64,000 bases of DNA from Charina bottae (Eukaryota > Chordata > Lepidosauria > Squamata > Charinaidae), in the NCBI GenBank assembly GCA_023362775.1, contig JALMGJ010000012.1, positions 18,055,501-18,119,500 of the forward strand. Direction: 5' to 3'. Position numbers and translations under genes: made by a program. How positions within the stretch are numbered: the stretch's first letter is position 1; the number at the start of each line of letters is the position of its first letter. Below are positions 51,512 to 63,572 of this stretch, piece by piece. The notes below the pieces were generated by a model. That model was not told the origin of the DNA, searched no databases, and was given only the letters and a program-made list of their open reading frames with translations.

Positions 51512-52558
51512 AATGGGTTAAAACATTAGACTTGGATTGGGGAGAGGCACATTCAAGTCTCAGTCAACCATCAATCTCACAGGGTGGCTTTGGAACAGTC
51601 ATTCTCTCTGAGCCCTCCTCATCTCCAGGGCAGCTGTGGGGATAAAATTAAACGAGTCTCTCCTGACCCGTGCCCTGAGTCCCCAGAGGAAAGATAAGAT
51701 ATAAATTCAGCAAGTAAGAAGATGGAGGGATAGATGCAGTAGACAGGTCAAGTATCATGAAAATGGTCAAAGAAAGATCTCTGGAAGAGCCTTTTCAAAT
51801 AATGTTAGGAAGATAAAAACCTAAAATAAGCGTGAACTGTTACTACAGGCCTGCAGAATTGCAAACTGAAAGCAGTTCACAAGCCTGGTAATTTACAGAT
51901 GCTTTGAGGAGTATGTGGATTTGTTTTTAAAGAGGTGGAGAAGGTAAAATGGTCTGAGGGAACAATTAATTCCAGCTCCAGCTCCCAATCCTAGAAGCAT
52001 ACCAGGAAATGATAATGAGGCATCAGTGGCTCCAAAGCATGTGTCAGACCTCCTGAGGTAGGATTACCAGAGGACATGTCCTCCACCTTAAAATCAAATG
52101 TTGTCCAGCTTTTTGAGTATATCTTCCTGATCACCTTTTCTCCTGCTTACAGAACTTCCCTAATAAGTGCTAATTTGCAAGTTAACAAGCTTCACTCCCT
52201 GGCTTTAATTAGTTGATTAGTGCCCTCCCACCACTTGTGCTGCTACCTGAAATTGAAAAGACCTTAATCAGTTAAACATCGAAGGTTTTTGTCTGCTAAC
52301 CTGCTCTAGCGCATTCCTGCTATTGAAAAACCAGTCTTTCTGGTGCTGGAAAAAGTCATTTCATATACATGTAGACCTAAGTACTTTTTTTTTTTTTGCA
52401 GTTTTTCACTGTAATTTTTGTAGCTGATGCCAAGAAAGTTGAACAGTTAGTGTGTCCTCCTTTTCCCTCCATTTGGCCTCCTTTCCAATTGTCTGTGTCC
52501 TCCTTTGCCTGTTCAGAGATCTGGTAACTCTATCCTGAGGTCTCTACAGACCCCAAAT
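51512..52558. other. No recognisable feature
   Basis: About 1 kb of intergenic sequence with a T14 run near 52385-52399. Confidence 0.4.
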
Positions 52559-53071
52559 TGTCAGAATATTGCAAAATCTTACAAGAGAATGTCACCCTCT
52601 TGCAAGAGTTTTGTTGGGGTTTGTATATACCCAGGAATTTACAGATAGATAAAGTATACTGGAGAGGCTTGATATCTAGGTGAGAGGGGAATTATTCTGC
52701 AAGTCACCCAATTAGCAGCCATTGTTGTAGGGATGATGTGGCAGTGATGACTCATACTACAGGTGCTGTGATTTAGTTGAGTGTGGCAGATGATGAGAGT
52801 GACCTATAATGTGGTTGGTCAGTTTATGTATATAAGCAGAGAAGATCTGGTAGTCTTTCTTCTCGTTGCTGTTAAACTTCTCATCGCTGTATTCCATCTC
52901 GTTGCTGTATCATTTGTTATTGCTGTTGGATGTATTTGGACTACGTATGTATATAAAGTAAATAGGCTATTTTATCTAATCTCTGCTTGAGTGTCTATTT
53001 ACTGCGTAGAACGTGGATCACTGGAGTCTTGGAAATAGGCAGCAGGCCGCCCCACGGTGCACACTCTGACA
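52559..53071 (+). mobile_element. Probable solo LTR (513 bp)
   Basis: TGTCAGAATATTGC...GCACACTCTGACA with 7-bp inverted ends (TGTCAGA/TCTGACA). A TATA-like GTATATAAGCAG lies at about 52830-52841. No clear target duplication (flanks CAAAT and AGTTT), so the call rests on the ends and the TATA box. Confidence 0.5.
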
Positions 53072-54194
53072 AGTTTGCTTGTTTTGCCCAAGATTTTAAC
53101 AATTTTCTGTGAAATCTCAAAAGAGCTTGCCAAAATTTTGTGAGATTTCAGCTATTTCAATGAGGGAACACCATCTTTCAAATTGAGGTGAAGGCATCTA
53201 CAACCAGAAAAAAATCGCTACTCCTGAGATATATATGGATCCTTTTAAGTAAGAAATCAAATAAGACTGGGAATTTATATGGCAAAACCAAAAACAAGCA
53301 AAAGGTACTGAATGCAGCAAATGAAGAACAAGTTCTCAAAACAGCCTGAACTGATTAAGGCCTATTTTGAACAAGTTTCTTTTTTCAGGGACATTCAGTA
53401 AACTACAAAATTTACATTCCGTAGTTTGGTATTTATAAAATGTAGGAACTTAAAACATTTTCTCCCTTGGACATTCCCTACTTATACAGGCTGAAGAAAC
53501 CCAATGTTTCTCTTCCCCCAAAGAGGAGAAATTGTTATTTAGTTGTTTCAGAAGATGTCTTTTATTATTTTTTATTTTAGACTCAATGCTGTGGTTTTGA
53601 GGCTAGAAAATTGTCTTTGCCTAGTACCCAATATTTTGTTAAATTGGGGGTTTTCATTCAACTTGTCTTAATTTATAGGAACAGCAAAAAAAGAAAAGCC
53701 CTGAGTTCTAAAAAGATAATTGCCTTGGAAAACATAATGTCTCCATCATTGCAAAATATGTTTTACATTTTTATAGTCGTAAAAAGCTTCCCAGTGGAGG
53801 ATCTATATTGCTAGGAAATGCCAGTGATGCGTATTTGAGATCTGACCACAAATTTTGCAGCTTCGTCTTGCCTATTTCTTGCAATACAGTTGAAAATTAA
53901 AGATTTGTATTTTCATAAGTATCTTGCAATTCACAAAAATCTCTCGGGGATTTTTTATCAGAAAATGTCTGAGTAAGATATAGTTTTAAAAAGCCACATT
54001 TAATAATTCATTCAATGTGTATTTGAATGTTCTGAATCCACACACTAGTTGAAAAAAGGCTATTTTCCCCCCACCAGTATGGTCATATTACATACAAATT
54101 ATGAACCTATTCCTTTTAGAATAGTTATTTTAATTTATATATTTAAGAGAGAGAGAGAAAAGATTTGCCTATTGTTTCACAAGTCTAACAATAT
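53072..54194. other. No recognisable feature
   Basis: About 1.1 kb of AT-rich intergenic sequence. Confidence 0.4.
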
Positions 54195-54258
54195 TATCAG
54201 TGATTTATTTATTTTATTATTTGGATTTATCCCCGCCCATCTCTACCGTGGTAAACTC
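54195..54258 (-). mobile_element. L2-type LINE 3' tail scrap
   Basis: TTATTTATTTTATTATTTGGATTTATCCCCGCCCATCTC, the complement of the GAGATGGGCGGGGATAAAT tail. Confidence 0.55.
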
Positions 54259-54728
54259 TAGATTTGTATGATGGATACCCAGTTGCATGGACTGAATTAA
54301 ATTATAGATACAGAGATTGGCAATAATCTGCATTTAATAATATTTGGAGATGCTGGTATAAAATCAAAAGCTCAGGAAAACATTATTGTTTGTTAAATGT
54401 GTTTGGAAGATGAACTGTTTAGTTGAAGGTAACTGGGGAAAAGTTTGCTTTGATTAACCTATTGTTTGTTTAAACAAGATTTTACTTCCATGATCAATCA
54501 TTGTTATTGTGTCTTGTATCCTTTTCTCACATGTCCATTGTTTTCAATGCCATTTCTACTTTTGTTAATGTGTATGGGAAGGTCCTTGTTATCTTACCAA
54601 ATGTATTAAACTATTTCTGGAGCACATTTTGGAATCTCGTTCTTTTTCTTTTACTAAATTACTATATTTACTAAATTAAAGACTTACAGTGAGGAGGCAG
54701 TACATGATTTAGCCCATTCAGCATAAGC
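54259..54728. other. No recognisable feature
   Basis: Intergenic sequence. Confidence 0.4.
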
Positions 54729-54772
54729 CTTCACTTCACTTCACTTCACTTCACTTCACTTCACTTCACTTC
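54729..54772. repeat. (CTTCA)n pentanucleotide repeat
   Basis: About eight near-perfect units. Confidence 0.95.
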
Positions 54773-55265
54773 TTCCTGCAAACCAGTTGATACACGCACT
54801 CCCAGACAACAATGGCAAATTCTCTATTACACGATTTCTTGAAGATTTTGCTTAACTTATTCTTGGTTTTCCTGAGGAGTCCAGTGCAATCAACATCATT
54901 TCTCCTTATTGTTAAGAGCGGCTTTCCCTAATTGGTATCTTGAAGATGGGTTGGACTTCAATTCTCACAATTGTCCAGTCAATGGCTCCATTAGCCACTC
55001 TGGGCTGGGGTCTATGAAGGTCAATGTCTAGTTAATGTCTGATTTGGAGAGCTCTGGAATGATCATAAAGAACATCGCCCTGCTCCTAGTCCATTTCCTT
55101 AACCATTATTCCACATTGGCTCCCATATAGACATGTACATACGTAGCTGAGCGTGTGTCAGTACACTTCATGTGCTGCCCAGTTGGTGGATGCAAGGAAC
55201 AATATGTCTCTGGATGAGAGACCCCAGCTTGCATAGAATTGCATGAGCATGCCGAAAATTTAAAA
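54773..55265. other. No gene recognised
   Basis: Contains a GGTTGGACTTCAATTCTCACA-type reptile DNA-repeat scrap near 54946-55010. Confidence 0.4.
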
Positions 55266-57060
55266 AGAGACTTATAAATTGAGGGCATTTGCTGATGACT
55301 TAGTTTTGTTTTCACAGGAGCCTTTGAATGGTATTGAACACTTGATGAAGAAATTGAATGACTTTTGGTGCTTTAGCTGGTTTTAAAGTAAATAAACAAA
55401 AAACAAAGATATTAGTTAAAAATTTGAATATACAAGATCAAGAGACTTTGATGAAAAAGACTGGTTTTAAAATTGAGAAAAGGGTTAAATATCTTGGGGT
55501 TACATTGACCAATATGAATTGTATGTTGTACCAGAATATGTTAAGTTTTGGAATGATATCAAAAAAGATTTATAGAGGTGAGACAAATTACAACTGTCAC
55601 TGTTGGGAAAAAATTCAGTAATTAAGATGAATGTTTTACCCAGGATGCTGCTTTTATTCCAGACAATACCGATATTGACAACTGATGTACCATTTCAACA
55701 ATGGCAAAAATATATTTCTAAGTTTGTATGGCAAGGCAAAAAAACAAGAATTAAGTACAAATTGTTGCAAGATGCTAAAGAAAGAGGTGGCTTAGGATTA
55801 CCTGATTTAAAATTGTATTTTGCTGCCTGTTGTGTGGTATGGATGAAAGATTGAGTGACTTTGAGAAATAGGAGGCTATTGGAATTGGAAGGACATGATT
55901 TAAGATTTGGGTGACATAGTTATTTATGGTATGACAAAGTTAAGGTCAATACAGATTTCAAAAATCATTTTATTACTCATGCCATATTGAGGGTTTGGAA
56001 TAAGTATAAAGCAAGATTGTCTCCCAAAATTCCTTTATGGCTGTCACCCCAAGAAGCCTTTTTTTAGAAGAGAAATGATAGTTAAACAAACATGGTTGAC
56101 ATATGCTGATTTATTGACTTTTTTGGAGGAGAACATAAATTGAAAAAGAGAAGAATTGGAAATGGAAGGTCATACTTGTCAATGGTTTGCTTATGCTCAG
56201 TTGTCAGAAAGATTTAAATTGGACAAGAAGAATTTTGATTTTATAAATGAGAAAACTGATTCTGAAGCAGATTTGTGTACTAATAACAAGCATGTTATTG
56301 CCAAGATGTATAAACTTTTATTGAAAATGAATACGGAAGATTAATATGTTAAGATTGTATGATTAAATGGGCAAAAAAATTGGATACAATATAATGCTTG
56401 ATCAATGGGAGAATATGTGGAGTAGAGGATTGAAATTTACATTGAACTATAATCTGAAAGATAATTTTATAAGATAATGTATCATTGGTATTTAACACCT
56501 GATAAATTGCCAAGGATGTATGAGGGAGTGTCAAATATATGTTGGAAATATAATCAATGTGAAGGTACTTTTTATCATCTTTGGTGGACATGCAAGAAAG
56601 CTAAGAAATATTGGCATCAGATATGTACTTTAATTCAGAGAATTCTCAAAATAAATATACAATTGCAAGCAGAGGTTTTCCTTTTAGGTTTGATGGATAA
56701 ACAGATTGAAAGAAAACATGAGACTTTGTTCTTATACGTGATAACAGCAGCAAGACTTTTATATGCACAGAGGTGGAAGGACTTACAGAATAACTACAAT
56801 GGAAGAATGGATGGTAAAGTTAATGGAAGTGGCAGAGATGGTGAAATTGACTACTTTGATTAAAGAAAAGACTTCATCTAGCTATGTCTCGAACTGGAAA
56901 CCACTTTTGGACTTTTTGCTTGAAAGTGAAAGAAATAAAACTAATTTTGAGATTTGGTGATTAGAACTGTTTATGAATATAGAAATATTGTGTACTATTG
57001 TTAATTTTAGAGTAAGAGGTTAATGTATTTTATATTTGTATCTCTACCAAAGAAAGTCAG
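55266..57060 (+). pseudogene. L1 ORF2 C-terminal fragment with 3' UTR
   Basis: Plus strand, several frames: GFKVNKQKTKILVKNL and KYLGVTLT (RT thumb region), FVWQGKKTRIKYKLLQDAKE and GGLGLPDLKLYF (after the RT), then a Cys-containing segment ICWKYNQCEGTFYHLWWTC (56535-56591) and KPLLDFL near the end. At least seven stops or shifts interrupt it. The endonuclease and catalytic RT core are lost to 5' truncation. Confidence 0.85.
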
Positions 57061-57065
57061 AAGCT

Positions 57066-57124
57066 ATTCTATTATTCTATTCTATTCTATTCTATTCTAT
57101 TCTATTCTATTCTATTCTATTCTT
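57066..57124. repeat. (ATTCT)n pentanucleotide repeat
   Basis: About 11 units following the L1 3' end. Confidence 0.95.
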
Positions 57125-57412
57125 TATTTCTTTTCTGCACTCTTAATTTTGCTCTTTTTCTGATCTTTTCTTTTCCCCTTTATGGATCACTGCCTTGTCG
57201 TGGCGAAGGGGCTTGTGTAACTCAATGAAGTCAGGTCAAGACGGACAGGTCATGACGGAGAGTTCTGACAAAACGTGGTCCAAAACTGGAGGAGGGAATG
57301 GCAAACCACTCCAGTATCCTTGCCAAGAAAACCCATGGACAGTATCAAAAGTCTAAAAGATATGACGCCAGAAGATGAGCCCCTCGGGTCGTAAGGTGAC
57401 CAATATGCTACT

Positions 57413-58078
57413 GTGGAAGAGTGGAGGGCAATTCCAAGTAGCTCCAGAAAGAGTGAAGCGATTGGGCCAAAGCCGAAAGGACACTCAGTTGTGGATGTGT
57501 CTGGAAGTGGAAGGAAAGTCCGATGCTGTAAAGAACAATATTGCATAGGAACCTGGAATGTAAGATCTATGAATCAAGGTAAGCTGGATGTGGTCAAACA
57601 TGAGATGACAAGATTGAACATCGACATCTTGGGAATCAGCGAACTAAAATGGACAGGAATGGACAAATTTAATTCAGGTGACCATTATATATACTACTGT
57701 GGGCAAGAATCCCTTAGAAGAAATGGAGTAGCCCTCATAGTCAATAAAAGAGTGGGAAAGGCAGTACTGGGGTACAACCTCAAAAATGACAGAATGCTTT
57801 CAGTTCGAATCCAAGGCAAACCATTCAACATCACAGTGATCCAAGTCTATGCCCCAACCACTGATGCTGAAGAAGCTGAAGTCGACCGGTTCTATGAAGA
57901 CCTACAACACCTTCTAGAACTAACACCAAAAAAAGATGTCCTTTTCATCATAGGGGACTGGAATGCTAAAGTAGGAAGTCAAGAAATAACCAGAATAACA
58001 GGCAAGTTCGGCCTTGGAGTACAAAATGAAGCCGGGCAAAGGCTAATAGAGTTTTGTCAAGGGAACACTTGGTCATAG
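57413..58078 (+). pseudogene. BovB apurinic-type endonuclease domain
   Basis: Encodes GTWNVRSMNQGKLDVV, ISELKWTGMD, GVALIVNK, ITVIQVYAPTTDAEE and FIIGDWNAKVG, the APE-type endonuclease that nicks target DNA in RTE elements. Ends early at a TAG just before the C-terminal SDH-type catalytic motif. Confidence 0.9.
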
Positions 58079-58132
58079 CAAACACTCTTTTCCAACAACA
58101 CAAAAGAATACTCTACACATGGACATCACCAG

Positions 58133-59023
58133 ATGGTCAATACTGAAATCAGATTGATTATGTACTTTGCAGCGAAAGATGGAGAAGCTCTATACAATCA
58201 GCAAAAACAAGAACTGGAGCTGACTGATCATGAGCTTCTTATCGCAAAATTTAGGCTTAAATTGAAGAACGTAGGGAAAACCACTAGACCACTCAGGTAT
58301 GACCTAAATCATATCCCTTATGAATATACAGTGGAGGTGAGGAATAGATTTAAAGGATTAGATCTGGTAGACAGAGTGCCTGAAGAACTGTGGATGGAGG
58401 TTTGTAACATTGTACAAGAGGCAGCAACTAAAACCATCCCAAAGAAAAAGAAATGCAAGAAAGCAAAGCGGCTGTTTGATGAGGCTTTACAAATAGCTGA
58501 GGAAAGAAGGAAAGGAAAAGTCAAGGGAGAAAGGGAAAGATATAACCAACTGAATGCAGATTTCCAGAGAATAGCAAGGAGAGATAAGAAGGCCTTCCTA
58601 AATGAACAATGCAAAGAAATCGAGGAAAACAATAGAATGGGGAAGACTAGAGATCTCTTCAAGAAAATTGGAGATATCAAGGGAACGTTTTGTGCAAAGA
58701 TGGGCATGATAAAGGACAAAAAAGGCAGGGACCTAACAGAAGCAGAAGAGATTAAGAAGAGGTGGCAAGAATACACAGAAGAACTATACAAGAAAGATCT
58801 TAATGTCCCTGATATATACAATGGTGTGGTCACTGACCTTGAGCCGGACATCCTAGAGAGTGAAGTCAAGTGGGCCTTAGGAAGCATTACTAACAACAAA
58901 GCTAGTGGAGAAGACAGTATCCCAGCTGAGCTATTTAAAATCCTAAAAGATGATGCTGTTAAAGTGCTGCACTTAATATGCCAACAAATTTGGAAAACTC
59001 AACAGTGGCCACAGGATTGGTAA
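58133..59023 (+). pseudogene. BovB endonuclease end and pre-RT region
   Basis: Begins in a shifted frame and joins DHELLIAKFRLKLKNVGKTT (the family has SDHELL), then a Lys/Glu-rich linker and NNKASGEDSIPAELFK leading into RT. Closed by a TAA where the family reads a Trp/Lys codon. Confidence 0.88.
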
Positions 59024-59173
59024 AGGTCAATTTACGTTCCAATTCCAAAGAAGGGCAATGCCAAAGAATGTTCAAACTACCGTACAATTGCTCTCATTTC
59101 ACATGCTAGCAAGGTTATGCTCAAAATCCTACAAGCTAGGCTTCAGCAGTATGTGAACTGAGAACTACCAGAA

Positions 59174-60342
59174 GTGCAAGCTGGGTTTCGAAGAGGCAGA
59201 GGAACTAGAGATCAGATTGCCAATGTTCGCTGGATCATGGAAAAAGCAAGAGAGTTCCAGAAAAACATCTACTTCTGCTTCATTGACTACGCTAAAAAGC
59301 CTTTGATTGTGTGGATCACAACAAACTCTGGCAAATTCTTAAAGAGATGGGAGTACCAGACCACCTTACCTGTCTCCTGAGAAACCTGTATGCGGGTCAA
59401 AAAGCAACAGTTAGGACCGGACATGGAACAACCGACTGGTTCAAAATTGGGAAAGGAGTACGACAAGGCTGTATATTATCACCCTGCTTATTTAACTTAT
59501 ATGCAGAGTACATCATGAGAAATGCCAGGCTGGATGAATCACAAGCTGTAGTTAAGATTGTCGGGAGAAATATCAACAACCTCAGATATGCAGACAATAC
59601 CACCCTAATGGCAGAAAGTGAAGAACTAAAGAGCCTCTTGATGAGGGTGAAAGAGGAGAGTGCAAAAGCTGGCTTGAAACTCAACATTAAAAAAACTCAG
59701 ATCATGGCACCTGGTCCCATCACTTCCTGTCAAATAGAAGGGGAAGAAATGGAAGCAGTGACAGATTTTATTTTCTTGGGCTCCAAGATCACCGCAGACG
59801 GTGACTGCAGCCATGAAATTAAAAGACGCTTGCTCCTTGGGAAGAAAGCTATGGCAAACCTAGACAGCATATTAAAAAGCAGAGACATCACCTTGCCGAC
59901 AAAGGTCCGTATAGTTAAAGCTATGGTTTTTCCAGTAGTAATGTATGGCTGTGAGAGTTGGACCATAAGGAAGGCTGAGTGCCGAAGAATTGATGCTTTT
60001 GAGCTGTGGTGCTGGAGAAGACTCTTGAGAGTCCCTTGGACTGCAAGGAGATCAAATCAGTCAATCCTAAAGGAAATCAACCCTGACTGCTCATTGGAAG
60101 GACAGATACTGAAGCTAAAGCTCAAATACTTTGGCCACCTAAGGCGAAGAGAGGACTCACTGGAAAAGACCCTGATGCTGGGAAAGACTGAAGGCAAAAG
60201 GAGAAGGGGATGGCAGAGGATGAGATGGTTAGATAGCATCACCGATGTAATGAACATAAATTTGAGTAAACTCCGGGTGACAGTGGAGGACAGGAAGGCC
60301 TGGCGTGCTATGGTCCATGAGGTCACGAAGAGTCGGACATGA
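59174..60342 (+). pseudogene. BovB RT catalytic and C-terminal region (mutated active site)
   Basis: QAGFRRGRGTRDQI opens the fingers; a frameshift near 59290-59315 (FIDYAKK) separates it from a 343-codon frame carrying GVRQGCILSPCLFNLY, the catalytic box as RYADNTTLMAE, then FLGSKITADG, VVMYGCESWTIRK and RRGWQRMRWLDS. The second Asp of the YADD box is Asn, which would inactivate the polymerase. Confidence 0.92.
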
Positions 60343-60368
60343 CTAAACGACTGAACAACAACAACAAG

Positions 60369-60886
60369 AGACTGACTGTTATATTGGCCCAGTGGAGAAC
60401 AATGACCTATCTTTGATGTCCTGAGTCTAGCCAGCAAATTGGAAACTATGTTAAGATGAAATCCACCTCCTTAATAATCTTTAGTCAAATTAGAAAAGCT
60501 TAGTCTAATTTAATCACTTCTAACATATAAATGGCTTTTCAAGGAAGAGGTACTTAAGTCTTATTTATTCAACCCTCTCAGCATGGAGTCAATCTGCCAG
60601 ATGTTTTAAGATGCACTACTATGCTATATCTAAACCTCAGGGTTGTTCACACTTCCAGCTGCCAGCTGATTTCTTTCCTTCCTTCCTACTCCATACATAC
60701 AATAACACATATAACCCTGTCCTTTGCTAGAAAATTATTAATATATTTAAATTCCAGCATAGGTTATCTAATTCATTCAAAAACAGTCCTAACAATGAGC
60801 TTCCACTGGTGAAAGCTAGCTGGCCATCCTTAACTCTTAACTGGCCACTTCTCTCTTAATAGTATTTTCCTTCCCTTTAATACCCA
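60369..60886. other. No recognisable feature
   Basis: Intergenic sequence. Confidence 0.4.
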
Positions 60887-61085
60887 AGGAGCTAGTTTAG
60901 TGTAGTGGTTAAGGCACCAGGCTAGAAACTGGGAGACCGTGAGTTCTAGTCCCACCTTAGGCATGAAAGCTGGCTGGGTGACTTTGGGCCAGTCACTCCC
61001 TCTCAGCCCTAGGAAGAAGGCAATGGCAAACCACTTCTGAAATCTTGCCAAGAAAACTGCAGGGATTTGTCCAGGCAGTTGTCAG
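60887..61085 (+). mobile_element. Sauria-type SINE, 3' end altered
   Basis: GGAGCTAGTTTAGTGTAGTGG to TTGTCCAGGCAGTTGTCAGG; the usual GGACACGATTGAA end is replaced, and a (CA)n run follows at 61118-61142. Confidence 0.8.
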
Positions 61086-61142
61086 GAGTCAAAAACTGAT
61101 TCAAAGGTGTGCATGCATACACACACACACACACACACACAC

Positions 61143-61898
61143 TAATACCCAAGAGACAGGCATTGTCCTTGCAACTGCACCCAAATAGGTAAGGTCTTCT
61201 TCAAGTCAAGCATGACTCCTGGTGATTACATGGAAGGAACCATGTCATTTTCTTGGCAGCAATGTGAAAGTAGTTTGCTACTGCCTTTTTCTGAGATGTT
61301 TTTCAATTTTTCAATCTACTGTAGTCAATAGTCCTGGGATTTCCTGGTCTCCCTTCCAAATTCTAACCAGGTCTGGCCCAGCTTTTTGTGAAATCAGCAA
61401 ACCCAGCTGGTTTCTAGCATTCCTGATCTCCCCTTTGTTCAGTCATTGAGGCTCACAAATTGGGCTATATTTTCTAGGCAACAGTGATGCTTCTGGAGAA
61501 ATGTCAAGAATTGCCATCTATGGTACTAAGGCAGCCCTCCCCAGTCTGACCTCCTCCAGATTACGGACTTCAGTTCCTATAATTGAATGCCTGCAAGGCT
61601 AGTGGCTGCCATGTGCTGGATAGAGATTATGGGCATCAAAGCCCCCACACCTCTGGGGCACAGCAGATTAGGGGAAATTGCTCTAACTAACCTTCATTCT
61701 TCTGGAATCTGTTCTTTGCAGTTAGGTCAGCTGAGTGAATAAGCAATCTGAGTATGAGAAATGTGTTGGGTAATAAGTTGAAAAGCAAAACCTGAGACTT
61801 CTACAAATCAAGGAAAGTTGGTCAGATCAGGATAGAAGATCAACCCCAATTAACACCTTATATAAAAAGCCCAACAAAACTGGTTGCTAGGGAATAAA
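61143..61898. other. No gene; old repeat scraps
   Basis: 61190-61300 resembles a SINE- or MIR-like sequence (GGCAGCAATGTGAAAGTAGTTTGC). 61528-61680 has the CCCTCCCCAGTCTGACCTCC-type motif of a common reptile DNA repeat. Ends not definable. Confidence 0.4.
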
Positions 61899-62220
61899 GG
61901 TAAAGGTTCTCCCCACACATTTGTGCAGTCGTGTCCGACTCTAGGGGCCGGTGCTCATCTCCGTTTGTTAACCGAAGAGCCAGCGTTGTCCGAAGATGCT
62001 TCCACGGTCATATGGCTGGCATGATGCAAGCAGAACGCTGTTACCATCCCACTGAAGTGGTACCTATTGATCTACTTGCATTTGCATGCTTTCAAATTGC
62101 TAGGTTGGCAAGAGCTGGGGCTAGTGCGGGAGCTCACTCCGTCACGCGGGGCTAGGGATTCGAACCTCTGAACATGCGATCTTCCGATTGACAAGCCTGG
62201 CGTCTTACCCACTGAGCCAC
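61899..62220 (-). mobile_element. tRNA-derived SINE (GTGGCTCAG family), full length
   Basis: From GGTAAAGGTTCTCCCCACAC to the complement of the head, TTACCCACTGAGCCAC. The B-box complement TAGGGATTCGAACC sits at 62153-62166. No clear target duplication. Confidence 0.88.
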
Positions 62221-62884
62221 AGAAATCTAACTAGGTTAGAACCCTGTAGGACCCCTGATTTTGTATTGTTAAGACTCCTAAGGATGCATCAACTCTTAAC
62301 TCACACCCTGCATGTACAATTTGCTTCCAAGTCACTGCCAATACATAAGCCGTCTTTCTCTACTCAGTGTCTTTCAAGAAGGTTTGGACTTCAGTTCCCA
62401 TAATAACATGACCTTTGACCAAACTGCCTGGGGATTATGGGAGTTGGGTAGATTCATCTAGACTAGGGAGACAGGTTGGGGACCAATGCAATAATCAGCA
62501 GAAACAAGACTGTGAATATCAACTTTTAAAAAATACAATTACCCTAGAAATTTCTAGAAGAGTATGTTGTTAATGGGTAATTCCAGATGGACAGCTCCTA
62601 GTGCTATGAATCAAATTACAAACCATGGCTAATCTTTTTTTTCCTGAAGAATAAAACAACATAAGAAAACTTGGTGATAGGAAAACTCACAAGGGTGACA
62701 GAGGATAACATCTTCTGGACCAGGGTTCCTTGATTACCAACCCTGGACCACCAGTATTCCACAAATCATTGGAAGTAGAAGGAATTCACAGTGGGGGTGA
62801 ATTTGGGGTCCATTTAGTTTTATTAACAAAATAATATCTCCCTTTACTGTCCATGAGTAAAGGGAGATATTAGCAGAGGTCATG

Positions 62885-62888
<4 letters not shown>
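62221..62888. other. No gene recognised
   Basis: A GGTTTGGACTTCAGTTCCCAT-type repeat scrap at 62381-62401, and a CTCCCTTTACTG/CATGAGTAAAGGGAG small hairpin at 62839-62867; otherwise unremarkable. Confidence 0.4.
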
Positions 62889-62923
<35 letters not shown>

Positions 62924-62927
62924 TATA

Positions 62928-62973
<46 letters not shown>
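62889..62973. repeat. (AAT)n to (ATT)n inverted trinucleotide tract
   Basis: About 11 AAT units switch at AATTATAATT to about 14 ATT units, forming a perfect hairpin-capable tract. Confidence 0.95.
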
Positions 62974-62975
<2 letters not shown>

Positions 62976-63375
62976 TTAAAAAGCACTATAAGACTTTTGG
63001 ATGAAGGTTCACAAAAGAAATATATTTTTAAGTGAAAAGGCACTGGAAGTCCTGCTTCCTTTTCCTCCATATCTTTGTGAAAGTGAATTTTCAGCATGTT
63101 TCAAGTGTTGCAACCAACACCAACTACCAAAATAAACTGAATGTTGCTCCAATTCTTGAAGACATTGATGTAATATTGCATCGTGCGTTACAATTAATAC
63201 ATGATATATTGAATGAAAGGGAACATGAAAAGTATTATTAAAACATGTTTCTTTTCAGTATTCTTGTTCCCCCACCACCTGAAACGGTCCTACATACATG
63301 GAATTCTATCCTCTTGAACAAAACTGATGGGACTTCCTGTAATGTTCTGGGGATGAAACAGGAAGATCATATGTC
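62974..63375. other. No recognisable feature
   Basis: Two short frames (63032-63241 and 63245 onward) show no motif I recognise. Confidence 0.4.
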
Positions 63376-63572
63376 GATGAAGATTCTCAGTCATCCAGGT
63401 GGAATTGTCTGTAGGTTGAGTCATGGCAACTGGATTTCTTTCTTTTGGTTGAAACGTTTCATTGCTTGTCCAAGTAGCTGCTTCAGACTGAAGAAGCTAC
63501 TTGGACAAGCAGCGAAACGTTTCAACCAAAAGAAAGAAATCCAGTTGCCACGACTCAACCTACAGACAGGAA
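63376..63572 (+). mobile_element. Penelope-type palindrome with hammerhead-like core, second copy
   Basis: Begins GATGAAGATTCTCAGTCATCC, as at 8820, and contains an inverted repeat 63409-63565 with arms of about 75 bp meeting at TCAGACTGA. The right arm holds CTGAAGA (63488-63494), stem II GCTACTT/AAGCAGC with one mismatch and a GGAC loop, GAAA (63514-63517), then CGTTT. Same family as 8820-9050, independent location. Confidence 0.55.

Larger units (their letters stand above)
57175..60368 (+). mobile_element. Near full-length BovB (RTE) LINE, defective
   Basis: About 3.2 kb, close to the usual BovB length, starting near CCCTTTATGGATCACTGCCT (a BovB 5' leader type) and ending CTGAACAACAACAACAA. 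It keeps leader, endonuclease, RT and C-terminal regions in order. Stops at 58076-58078, 59021-59023 and 59159-59161 and frameshifts near 58080-58170 and 59290-59315 break the single ORF. No target duplication was found by eye. Confidence 0.9.
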
